A stretch of DNA of 7,383 nucleotides, from contig JAEWFB010000079.1 of the NCBI GenBank assembly GCA_023389095.1, positions 1-7,383 of the forward strand, written 5' to 3'. Positions 1 through 5,383 of this stretch are shown in pieces. Every line of letters starts with the position of its first letter. Position 1 is the first letter of the stretch. A model generated the notes under the pieces. The model was not told the DNA's origin, searched no databases, and worked only from the letters and a program-made list of their open reading frames with translations. This DNA is from Actinomycetes bacterium (lineage in GTDB: Bacteria; Actinomycetota; Actinomycetes; Actinomycetales; Dermatophilaceae). The translations under genes and the position numbers were made by a program.

Positions 1-484
1 GTCCGCACTCGGCACCGAGTCGCTGGAGCACCTCCGGCTCGTCCAGCGGCAGGCCCTCACGGAAGTGCGCCGAGAAGAACCGCTCGACGGCGGCCGACTG
101 GAGCGCCGGGCCGCCCAGCTCGCGCGCCAGGGCGACCAGCCGGTGTGCGTCGAAGCTGTTGGCGGTGACGGCCGAGTCGAGGTCGAAGACGAGGTCGTCG
201 GCCTCGGCCACCTCGTGGGCGTGCGCGCGCAGGGCCCGCTCGGCGGCGGCCTCCTCGTCAGGACGAGAGCCGATCTGGTCGGGCACCGGCTCGTTGCGCC
301 GGGGCGGCCACTCGGGGTCCAGCTCGTAGGCGCGCAACCGCACCGTGACGTCGTGCGGGCGCTCGAACGCGTGGATGGCCGCCTCGATCCGACGCTTGGC
401 GATCCAGGACCAGGGGCACACGAGGTCCGCCCAGACGTCGAGCTCGATGAGGGTCGTGGACTCGGCAGCAGGCTGGACGGTCAT
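1..484 (-). CDS. DsbA/FrnE-like thioredoxin-fold oxidoreductase, partial (C-terminus off the left edge)
   Basis: The 161 visible codons start at ATG 484; an in-frame GTG lies directly before it at 487, with GGATGAG just upstream, so either could be the start. The protein begins with a beta strand and a thioredoxin-type motif, C23-P-W-S26, in the context WADLVCPWSWIAKRRIE, which matches the FrnE branch of the DsbA family (usual motif CPWC followed by an aromatic residue, then GKRR). Residues 109-116, NSFDAHRL, are a second hallmark of FrnE-type proteins, in the helical insertion. Family members are cytoplasmic, about 210-240 residues long, and act as disulfide oxidoreductases/isomerases; in mycothiol-producing actinobacteria some act as mycothiol-dependent reductases. 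No signal peptide is visible. The second active-site cysteine is a serine here, suggesting monothiol chemistry (inference). The substrate cannot be told. No clear promoter is seen upstream. Confidence 0.85.
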   Translation of the reverse strand, partial: MTVQPAAESTTLIELDVWADLVCPWSWIAKRRIEAAIHAFERPHDVTVRLRAYELDPEWPPRRNEPVPDQIGSRPDEEAAAERALRAHAHEVAEADDLVFDLDSAVTANSFDAHRLVALARELGGPALQSAAVERFFSAHFREGLPLDEPEVLQRLGAECG

Positions 485-526
485 CACCTCATCCAACCAC
501 GCGCGACATCGGGTGGCGGAGGGGCC

Positions 527-570
527 GAGGCCGGCAGGAGGCCGGCTGGCGAGGCCGGCTGGCGAGGCCG
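527..570. repeat. GC-rich short tandem repeat between the nlpC terminator and the frnE-like gene
   Basis: Two perfect adjacent copies of the 13-mer GAGGCCGGCTGGC lie at 538-550 and 551-563. They are preceded by an 11-nt variant (527-537, GAGGCCGGCAG) and followed by a 7-nt partial copy (564-570). The array is non-coding and sits in the leader region of the FrnE-like gene. Slippage is the simplest origin; no function is evident. Confidence 0.8.
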
Positions 571-590
571 CGTGGGCGAGCCCGCAACGA

Positions 591-627
591 CGTCGCGCCC
601 CCACCCTGGACGGGCGGGGGCGCGACG
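591..627 (-). terminator. Strong hairpin terminator downstream of the NlpC/P60 gene
   Basis: There is a perfect 12-bp stem (591-602 with 616-627). Its 13-nt apical part contains a further CCC/GGG pairing (604-606 with 612-614) around a 5-nt loop. It lies 29 nt past the stop codon at 656 on the minus strand. No U-tract follows, which is common for terminators in high-GC actinobacteria. It should insulate the FrnE-like gene from NlpC transcription. Confidence 0.8.
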
Positions 628-655
628 GAGAGGCGTGGCGTGCTGCCGCCGCGAA

Positions 656-1405
656 TCAGGCGCGGCCGTAGCCCGACGGCGTGGTCCAGATCGAGTGGTA
701 GCCGATCGTGGTGCCGGGGCGCTGCGCGTCGATCATGACGCCGGGGCTGACGTAGATGCCCACGTGGTAGGCGGGCGAGCCGAAGAACACGAGGTCGCCG
801 GGGCGCGGGTTGCTGACCGAGGTCGTCGCGGCCTGCTGCGCCGACGCGGTGCGCGGGAGCGAGACGCCGGCCTGGCGGTAGACGTACTGGACGAAGCCCG
901 AGCAGTCGAAGCCCGACGGGCTCGTGCCGCCGTAGACGTACGGGACGCCGAAGTAGGACTGGGCGATGCCGACGATGCCGGACGCCGTGGGCGCCGGGTC
1001 GAGGGCGGGGCGGGCGGCAGAGCGGGACGCGCGGGAGGCGGCCTGCTGGCGCGCATCGTCGGCGGCCTTGGCGGCGGCGCGCTCCTTCTCGACCGTGACG
1101 TCGGTGATGACGACCGGCTTGACCGTCGCCTGCTTGGCGGCCGGCTTGGCGTAGCCGATCGCGGACAGGGCGTTGCCCGCCGTGAGCGTGCCGACCTGGG
1201 GGCCGACGACCGACGGCGCCGCGGTGCTCGAGCCGTCGGCAGCGCTCGCCGGACCGGCGAACGTGGCGACGAGACCACCGGAGGCGGCCACGATCGCGGC
1301 ACCCTTCACGGCGGGCTGAGCGGACTCCTTGGCGATGAGCTTGAGCTCGGCGACCGCGTTGAAACGGCCGGGGGCGCGGTGGCGCCCGGTAACGTTCTGA
1401 GCCAC
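656..1405 (-). CDS. Secreted NlpC/P60 family peptidoglycan endopeptidase
   Basis: This 249-residue exported cell-wall hydrolase has an NlpC/P60 (C40 peptidase) domain at residues 141-249. The family cleaves stem peptides of peptidoglycan. The catalytic cysteine is C168 in FDCSG, the histidine is H214 in HVGIY, and by spacing D226 probably takes the third polar position. Residues 35-56 form a hydrophobic signal segment ending in ASA (cleavage near 56), preceded by a long basic N-region. An Ala-rich charged stretch at 105-130 (KERAAAKAADDARQ) looks like a linker or coiled coil. GTG 1405 was chosen as start because GAGAGG (1412-1417) sits 6 nt upstream; the frame stays open to 1558, but that extension runs through the riboswitch and is not protein-like. 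It is a monocistronic gene with its own leader, promoter and terminator. Expression is probably controlled by c-di-AMP through the leader. Confidence 0.93.
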   Translation of the reverse strand: MAQNVTGRHRAPGRFNAVAELKLIAKESAQPAVKGAAIVAASGGLVATFAGPASAADGSSTAAPSVVGPQVGTLTAGNALSAIGYAKPAAKQATVKPVVITDVTVEKERAAAKAADDARQQAASRASRSAARPALDPAPTASGIVGIAQSYFGVPYVYGGTSPSGFDCSGFVQYVYRQAGVSLPRTASAQQAATTSVSNPRPGDLVFFGSPAYHVGIYVSPGVMIDAQRPGTTIGYHSIWTTPSGYGRA

Positions 1406-1419
1406 GTTTGACCTCTCGA

Positions 1420-1600
1420 CGCCTACGAGGTGAGCTGTCGGGTTCGGGCGGAATGAGGTGCTGCTCGCCCGGCCTTCAGTCGGACCTTGCGGTCCACGGA
1501 GGGCTTCACCCCGAGGACGTCCGGAGACGCCCGAAGGTGGTTCCCCCGCTCCTGCCATGCGGTTCGTGCAGGGGCCCCGGGTCGATGGCAGGATTAGGCG
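1420..1600 (-). promoter_or_regulatory. ydaO/yuaA (c-di-AMP) riboswitch in the leader of the NlpC/P60 gene
   Basis: Read on the minus strand, the leader opens with CGCCUAAUCC (from 1600) and closes with ACCUCGUAGGCG (to 1420); CGCCUA (1600-1595) and UAGGCG (1425-1420) form the closing P1 helix. Between them are an 8-bp stem (1585-1592 with 1551-1558), the blocks GGGGGAACC and GGGGUGAAGCC, a GGACC-GCAA-GGUCC GNRA hairpin (1482-1495), and the 3' block CCGCCCGAACCCGACAGCUC. These are, from memory, the conserved elements of the ydaO/yuaA class, which senses c-di-AMP and in actinobacteria often precedes NlpC/P60 and Rpf cell-wall hydrolase genes. The class usually represses on ligand binding. Only 2 nt separate P1 from the gene's Shine-Dalgarno (1417-1412) and no terminator lies between, so control at translation initiation is plausible here (inference). 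Confidence 0.92.
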
Positions 1601-1645
1601 GTTCGACCCGTGGCACTCGCCCGACGGGGAGAGCGAGCGGGGCTC

Positions 1646-1675
1646 ACGCTACCCAAGATCCGCGCGACTTGTCAT
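1646..1675 (-). promoter_or_regulatory. Putative sigma70-type promoter of the riboswitch-NlpC transcript
   Basis: A -35-like ATGACA (1675-1670) and a -10 TAGCGT (1651-1646, TANNNT form) are separated by 18 nt. Transcription would start near 1639, about 40 nt before the riboswitch P1 helix. The placement fits well but rests on motif matching only. Confidence 0.55.
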
Positions 1676-1771
1676 CCCGAGAGCCCCCCGAATTCAACAG
1701 ATTTTTCCTCGGATCACCCGAGGCCATCCCAATTCCCCACAGGTGCAGCACAATCGGGACCGAAGGGACGG
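1676..1771. other. Intergenic segment between ideR and the NlpC promoter; A/T-rich patch and small hairpin
   Basis: This holds the lowest-GC stretch of the window (about 1689-1740), with ATTTTT at 1701-1706, next to a 6-bp inverted repeat CCTCGG/CCGAGG (1707-1712 with 1718-1723). A short stem (1758-1762 with 1769-1773) overlaps the ideR stop codon. Neither hairpin is followed by a U-tract on the minus strand, so neither is a convincing terminator for ideR. The A-tract lies upstream of the NlpC promoter and could act as an UP-like or regulator-binding region. Confidence 0.4.
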
Positions 1772-2473
1772 TCAGGCAGCCTGGCAGAAGACGTGGACGG
1801 CCACCTCGTCGGGCAGCGACACGCCTTCACCGGCGTCGGGGGCCTCGCTCACGGCCACGACGCGGCCGCCCTCACGCACGACGCGGACCCGGGCCCCCGG
1901 CAGCACGCCGGCGGAGGTCAGCAGGGCCAGTGCCTCCGGGTCGACCTGCACCGGCTCGCCGATGCGGCGGATCGTCACGACGGCCGGTTCCGCTCCCGCC
2001 GCCGTGGTCAGGGCGGTGAGCCCGGTGAGAAAGCCCCCGGCCGCGTCGTCGGGGACGCCCAGCTCATGCAGGCCGGGGATCGGGTTGCCGTAGGGCGACT
2101 CGAGGCCGCCCTCGATGAGACCGAGGATCTTGCGCTCGACCTTCTCCGACATGACGTGCTCCCAGCGGCACGCCTCGTCGTGGGCGTACTCCCACTCGAG
2201 GCCGATGACGTCGACGAGGAGCCGCTCGGCGAGCCGGTGCTTGCGCATGACGCGCGTGGCGAGGAGCCGGCCGTGCTCGGACAGCTCGAGGTGCCGGTCG
2301 CCGGAGACCGCGACGAGTCCGTCGCGCTCCATGCGGGCCACGGTCTGCGACACCGTCGGGCCGGAGTGGCCCAGACGCTCCGCGATGCGTGCGCGCAGGG
2401 GGACGATGCCCTCCTCCTCGAGCTCGAAGATGGTGCGCAGGTACATCTCGGTGGTGTCGATCAGGTCCGTCAC
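1772..2473 (-). CDS. ideR: IdeR, DtxR-family iron-dependent transcriptional regulator
   Basis: The protein has 233 residues with the full three-domain layout of IdeR/DtxR. An N-terminal winged helix carries the recognition helix SGPTVSQTVARMERDGL, a dimerisation/metal-binding domain follows, and an SH3-like C-terminal domain starts near residue 148. With the start at GTG 2473, metal ligands fall at the numbering I recall for DtxR: M10, H79, E83, H98, C102, E105, H106. An E-x-x-Q motif (E173, Q176) in the SH3-like domain matches the ancillary-site ligands. GTG 2473 is preferred over ATG 2479 because GAGAAGG (2481-2487) is 7 nt from the GTG but only 1 nt from the ATG. With Fe2+ it should repress siderophore and uptake genes and adjust storage genes. 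It follows the MFS gene closely and probably shares its transcript. MntR-like specificity is unlikely given the ligand set. Confidence 0.93.
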   Translation of the reverse strand: MTDLIDTTEMYLRTIFELEEEGIVPLRARIAERLGHSGPTVSQTVARMERDGLVAVSGDRHLELSEHGRLLATRVMRKHRLAERLLVDVIGLEWEYAHDEACRWEHVMSEKVERKILGLIEGGLESPYGNPIPGLHELGVPDDAAGGFLTGLTALTTAAGAEPAVVTIRRIGEPVQVDPEALALLTSAGVLPGARVRVVREGGRVVAVSEAPDAGEGVSLPDEVAVHVFCQAA

Positions 2474-2480
2474 GGTCATA

Positions 2481-2487
2481 CCTTCTC
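2481..2487 (-). promoter_or_regulatory. Shine-Dalgarno of ideR, deciding the GTG start
   Basis: GAGAAGG lies 4 nt past the MFS stop codon (2492-2494) and 7 nt before GTG 2473. The tight spacing suggests reinitiation or translational coupling with the upstream MFS gene. Confidence 0.7.
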
Positions 2488-2491
2488 AGAA

Positions 2492-3859
2492 TCAGGACGC
2501 CTCGGGCGTCGCCCCTCTTGCCTCCGCTCCCGCGGCGCCGGCGCCACGACCTCGCAGGGGTCGCGTCGGGTCGTGCCGCGGCACCCAGATGCGCAGCCAT
2601 CCCGCACCGAGCAGCGCCGCGACGCCGAGGACGACGGCGGACGAGCCGAGGGTCAGGACCGCCGTCAGGGCTGACAACGCCAGCGGGCCCGCCGCCCTTC
2701 CCAGGTCTGCGCAGAGGCGCCATCCGCCGAGGAACTGGGCGCGGCCGTCGGCCGGTGACGCGTCGGCCCCGAGGGTCATGATGAGCCCGGCGCCGAGGCC
2801 GTTGCCGATGCCGAGCACCGTCGCGGCGGCCGTCACGGCCACGAGCGAGGTGGCGAGCGGCAGCAGCGCCATGCCGAGGCCGAGCACGAGCATGCTCGGT
2901 ACCGCTGCGGCCACCCGTCCGTACCGGTCCATGAGCCAGCCCGAGGGATAGAACAGGAGCATGTCGACGGCGCCGGCGACGCCGAACACCAGCGAGGTCT
3001 GCGCCGGGCTGAACCCGACCGACTCGGCCCAGAGCGGCACCAGCGCCTCGCGGATCGCGCGCGCCCCCGCCACGCACATCGCGCCGGTGCCGAGCGTCAG
3101 GAGGACGTGCCGGTGCTCGAGCAGCACCGATGCCACCGACCGCGGGGCGGGGGCTCGACCCCCGACACCCCGCTTTCCCGGGCCGGCCGTATACGCGTCG
3201 TGGCCCGCGGTGATGTCGGGGGCGACGAGCACGAGCAGGAACGCGGCCACGCTCGCGACGCCACCGACGACGTACGCCGACTCGATGCCCCAGCGGGCGA
3301 TGACGAGCGAGCCGACGAACGGGCCGAGGAAGTAGCCGATGCGGTGCACGCCGCCGAGCGTCGACAGGGCCCGGGCCCGCATCGCCACCGGCACCGCCTC
3401 GGTGAGGTAGCCCTGCCGGGCCAGCCCGAAGAGCGAACCGGCCAGGCCGATGACGAGCACGCCGGCGAAGAGCCCGGCGACCGAGCCGGCCAGCGCCGCC
3501 ACGACCATGCCGACGGCCTCGACGACCGCGGCCACGAGCAGCGCGCGCCGCTCACCGATGCGCGCCGCGAGCGCCCCGGACGGCAGGTCGCCGAGCAGCT
3601 GCCCGATGCCGAGGGTCCCGACGAGCAGGGCCGCGACGCCGACGGAGGCGCCGAGCTCTCGGGCCGAGACGGCGATGATGGGAGCCACCGCGCCCGCGCC
3701 CGTCGAGCCGAGCAGCGTCGGCCCGTAGGCCGACAGCGCGATGGCGCGCAGGCGCACCGGCTCCCCCGCCGAGGCGGCGGCGAGATGTCCGGGTTCCCGT
3801 CCGATATGCGGCGGTTCGGGCCCCGGCCCGTCCTTCGGGTCCCCCTGAGTCTCGGTCAC
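2492..3859 (-). CDS. Major facilitator superfamily transporter (12 TM)
   Basis: This 455-residue integral membrane protein has a hydrophilic N-tail (1-35) and 12 predicted membrane segments in two halves. The MFS motif A is present after TM2 as GDLPSGALAARIGERR (90-105), and its counterpart between TM8 and TM9 reads SGWLMDRYGR (306-315). A longer polar loop at 217-245 separates the halves, and the C-terminal tail is basic and Ala/Gly-rich. The superfamily moves small solutes by proton coupling; the arrangement resembles drug or siderophore exporters, but the substrate cannot be read from sequence. The start is GTG 3859, with only weak SD-like AGGG upstream and a -10-like box 8 nt before it. 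It lies directly upstream of ideR on the same strand, hinting at a metal- or siderophore-linked role (inference). Confidence 0.9.
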   Translation of the reverse strand: MTETQGDPKDGPGPEPPHIGREPGHLAAASAGEPVRLRAIALSAYGPTLLGSTGAGAVAPIIAVSARELGASVGVAALLVGTLGIGQLLGDLPSGALAARIGERRALLVAAVVEAVGMVVAALAGSVAGLFAGVLVIGLAGSLFGLARQGYLTEAVPVAMRARALSTLGGVHRIGYFLGPFVGSLVIARWGIESAYVVGGVASVAAFLLVLVAPDITAGHDAYTAGPGKRGVGGRAPAPRSVASVLLEHRHVLLTLGTGAMCVAGARAIREALVPLWAESVGFSPAQTSLVFGVAGAVDMLLFYPSGWLMDRYGRVAAAVPSMLVLGLGMALLPLATSLVAVTAAATVLGIGNGLGAGLIMTLGADASPADGRAQFLGGWRLCADLGRAAGPLALSALTAVLTLGSSAVVLGVAALLGAGWLRIWVPRHDPTRPLRGRGAGAAGAEARGATPEAS

Positions 3860-3867
3860 GCCACAGG

Positions 3868-3873
3868 ACCCTA
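3868..3873 (-). promoter_or_regulatory. Putative -10 box of the MFS-ideR operon (near-leaderless)
   Basis: TAGGGT on the minus strand matches TANNNT and sits 8 nt before GTG 3859, so transcription would begin within about 2 nt of the start codon. No convincing -35 was found. Confidence 0.4.
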
Positions 3874-3899
3874 ACGATCGGGTTACTCGGGTGGCCGGG

Positions 3900-3920
3900 T
3901 CGTTCCGGCCGACGGAACGA
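3900..3920. promoter_or_regulatory. 8-bp perfect inverted repeat before the membrane-protein gene (operator or hairpin candidate)
   Basis: TCGTTCCG (3900-3907) and CGGAACGA (3913-3920) are perfect complements around GCCGA. The repeat ends 7 nt before GTG 3928 in the 68-bp divergent gap with the MFS gene. It could be a dimeric regulator site or an RNA hairpin in a short leader. It does not match the IdeR box consensus. Confidence 0.5.
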
Positions 3921-3927
3921 TGGGGCG

Positions 3928-5085
3928 GTGACGACGAGCGAGCGGGCGACGGCGGCCCTGGCGGTGGCTGCAGCCACCGCTCTCGTCGTCGCGCTCGCCT
4001 CCCCCGTGGCCACGGCGGTCATCGGCCTCATCCTGTTCGGCACGCTCGCCGTGCTGCTCGAGCTGCGCTACCTCGTCGGCCGTCTGCCCGTCATCGCCCG
4101 CCGCGACGTCGTCAGCGGCCTCGCCGTGCTCCTGGCCGGCACGAGCCTGCTCCGGCTCGCCGAGCACCTGTTCGGGGCCCAGGCCCGACGCGCCGAGGCG
4201 GTGCTCGGCTTCTGCGTCGTCGCGCTCGTGGCCCGGGTGGGACTGCACGGACGCCGTCGCATCGCCGCGTACGTCGTCGCCGGGCTGCTCGCGGCCGCCT
4301 CCCTCGTGTGGCCCGACCACTACGCGTTCGCGCTGCTGCACCTGCACCAGCTCGTCGTGCTCGTCTTCGTCTGGGACTGGGCCGCCCGCCTGCCCCGAGC
4401 GCGCGAGCGCCGCCTGTTCCGCGGCGTCCAGCTGGCGTGGGGGCTGCTGCTGCCCGCCGTGGTGCTCGCCGGCGCGGTCGACACGTGGCTGACCGGCGAC
4501 CCCGGCATCGTCCGCAGCGTCGTCGGCGACGGACGCTCCCTCGTTGCCGCCGCCGCACTGCCCGGCGACGCGTCGGGCGTGCTCGGGCTGCGCCTGCTCA
4601 CGGTCTACGCGTTCCTGCAGACGATGCAGCTGCTCGTGTGGGTCGCCTTCATGCCGCGCTTCGCCACCGAGGAGTCGGCCCGGTTCGAGGACCGGTTCCC
4701 GTACCTCACCGGCGCCCGGGTCTGGGCCGTCGGGTTCATCGCGGCCGCCGTGTTCGCCGTCGTCTTCGCGCTGGGGTTCCGGCAGGGACAGGTGCTCTTC
4801 GGGGCGCTCTGGTCCTGGGCCGTGCACCTGGAGATGGCAGCCGCCCTCGTCGTCGTCGCGGCCGGTCGACGCACCCGGGGGTTCACGCGCCTCACCCTCG
4901 TGCCCAGCCTGCCCGAGGAGTCCTCGGACTCGGGGGGCACCAAGGGCGCCCAGGACCCCGTTGACCCCGGCACCCCCGACGCCGATGCCGCGGGCCTCGG
5001 CCGGGCCGGGGGCGGCGGGCACGGGTCGGTCGCCGCCCCGCTGCCGGCCACCGCCGTCGCCCCGGAGGCCGAGGTCGGCGGCTGA
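3928..5085 (+). CDS. Polytopic integral membrane protein of unknown function
   Basis: The protein has 385 residues and I do not recognise the family. About eight to nine hydrophobic segments are visible (roughly 8-26, 27-45, 61-78, 91-107, 111-128, 133-150, 167-187, 221-242, 264-284 and 290-312, of which some may be half-segments), followed by a 70-residue low-complexity Gly/Pro/Ala tail. Histidines in or next to membrane segments are conspicuous: H80, H131, H138 and H140 (H-x-H in LLHLHQL) and H300 (AVHLEM), with acidic residues E79, D130 and E302 alongside. This could suit metal or haem binding, but it is inference. The GTG start at 3928 follows a weak GGGG and an inverted repeat; no clear SD is present. 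It is divergent from the MFS-ideR operon and followed by no co-directional protein gene apart from the 12-codon ORF of the small RNA. Confidence 0.85.
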   Translation: MTTSERATAALAVAAATALVVALASPVATAVIGLILFGTLAVLLELRYLVGRLPVIARRDVVSGLAVLLAGTSLLRLAEHLFGAQARRAEAVLGFCVVALVARVGLHGRRRIAAYVVAGLLAAASLVWPDHYAFALLHLHQLVVLVFVWDWAARLPRARERRLFRGVQLAWGLLLPAVVLAGAVDTWLTGDPGIVRSVVGDGRSLVAAAALPGDASGVLGLRLLTVYAFLQTMQLLVWVAFMPRFATEESARFEDRFPYLTGARVWAVGFIAAAVFAVVFALGFRQGQVLFGALWSWAVHLEMAAALVVVAAGRRTRGFTRLTLVPSLPEESSDSGGTKGAQDPVDPGTPDADAAGLGRAGGGGHGSVAAPLPATAVAPEAEVGG

Positions 5086-5100
5086 CCGTCCGCGCCCCAG

Positions 5101-5160
5101 GCGTCCGGCGTCGGGCTGCTGGCCTCCGGCGTCGGGCGCCAGGCCTCCGGCCGCCCGGTG
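5101..5160. repeat. 21-bp tandem repeat, about 2.7 units, after the membrane-protein gene
   Basis: Units start at 5101, 5122 and 5143 with the shared core CCTCCGGCGTCGGG or close variants (GCGTCCGGCGTCGGG in the first); the third diverges after GCCTCCGGC. The 21-bp period is a multiple of three and is in frame with the upstream gene beyond its stop, giving ASGVG-type heptads if read through. It is non-coding as annotated. Confidence 0.7.
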
Positions 5161-5169
5161 GAAAGGGCC

Positions 5170-5198
5170 TTGCCCACCTTCCGGCGCGGACGTACGGT
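5170..5198 (+). promoter_or_regulatory. Sigma70-type promoter of the small RNA unit
   Basis: TTGCCC (5170-5175) and TACGGT (5193-5198) are separated by exactly 17 nt, an optimal housekeeping spacing, with a TANNNT -10. The predicted start is near 5205, just before the purine-rich SD-like tract. Confidence 0.6.
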
Positions 5199-5233
5199 CG
5201 TCGCATCGACAACGGAAGGAGGTGGTCCGAGAA

Positions 5234-5272
5234 GTGATCTCTTCCGGAACGTGCGAGGTGGCCACGCGATAG
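5234..5272 (+). CDS. Candidate 12-residue micropeptide ORF in the small RNA
   Basis: The GTG codon at 5234 opens VISSGTCEVATR, ending at TAG 5270-5272. AAGGAGGT (5216-5223), almost a perfect anti-SD complement, lies 10 nt upstream, a slightly long spacing. The peptide has one cysteine and no hydrophobic segment. Both SD and start can be buried in RNA structure and the stop forms a hairpin loop. Translation is unproven; the tract may instead be an RNA element that only resembles an ORF. Confidence 0.35.
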   Translation: MISSGTCEVATR

Positions 5273-5303
5273 TCGCGTCCCCAACCTCCACTCAGGAGTG
5301 AGG

Positions 5304-5333
5304 CAGGGCGGTCCGGTCAGCCGGGCCGCCCTG
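5304..5333 (+). terminator. 13-bp hairpin terminator of the small RNA
   Basis: CAGGGCGGTCCGG (5304-5316) pairs with CCGGGCCGCCCTG (5321-5333) through one U-G wobble, with loop TCAG, then TTCCGTGT. It ends the plus-strand transcripts and lies between convergent units, 50 nt past the pdxH stop, so it may also stop pdxH transcription. Confidence 0.85.
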
Positions 5334-5383
5334 TTCCGTGTGCAACGCCGTATCCAGGGCCGGGTCCGGCGCGTGGGCGCGGG

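Larger units (their letters stand above)
5205..5340 (+). ncRNA. Structured small RNA, possibly dual-function (contains a 12-codon ORF)
   Basis: This unit of about 135 nt has its own promoter and terminator and no downstream plus-strand gene, since pdxH is convergent. Pairings found by hand: P1, SD GGAGGU-GG (5218-5225) with 5281-5289 and one bulged A; P2, 5226-5234 with 5241-5248, 8 bp and one bulged A, holding the GUG codon; P3, ACGCGA (5264-5269) with UCGCGU (5273-5278), whose loop is the UAG stop codon. The 3' arm of P1 can instead pair with 5297-5303 (CCU-C-CACU with AGUGAGG, loop CAGG), freeing the SD. The 5' end is inferred from the promoter. I have a vague, unverified memory of similar sequence next to pdxH/citrate synthase loci in other actinobacteria. 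It could be a trans-acting sRNA, an mRNA for a tiny peptide, or both. Confidence 0.6.

Noticed and set aside
65..1411. Plus-strand open frame of 448 codons
   Set aside because: It is antisense to the FrnE-like gene, a terminator and the NlpC/P60 gene, all with recognisable motifs; the composition is that of a shadow frame.
1406..1558. N-terminal extension of the NlpC/P60 frame to ATG 1558
   Set aside because: The extension runs through the conserved riboswitch sequence; GTG 1405 has a good SD and leads into a signal peptide.
1707..1723. CCTCGG/CCGAGG hairpin as an ideR terminator
   Set aside because: Only 6 bp, followed on the minus strand by A-rich rather than U-rich sequence.
1408..2019. 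Plus-strand open frames across the riboswitch and the end of ideR
   Set aside because: They oppose the riboswitch and ideR and give Arg/Pro-rich translations without any domain.
3866..3888. TAACCC/TTAGGG half-sites in the MFS upstream region as an IdeR box
   Set aside because: The half-sites face outward and do not give the 19-bp IdeR/DtxR consensus (TTAGGTTAG with its inverted partner); too weak to call autoregulation.
3883..5265. Minus-strand open frame of 460 codons opposite the membrane-protein gene
   Set aside because: Its translation is a low-complexity Arg/Gly/Glu/Asp-rich sequence typical of the antisense of a high-GC gene, and the plus-strand frame has clear membrane segments.
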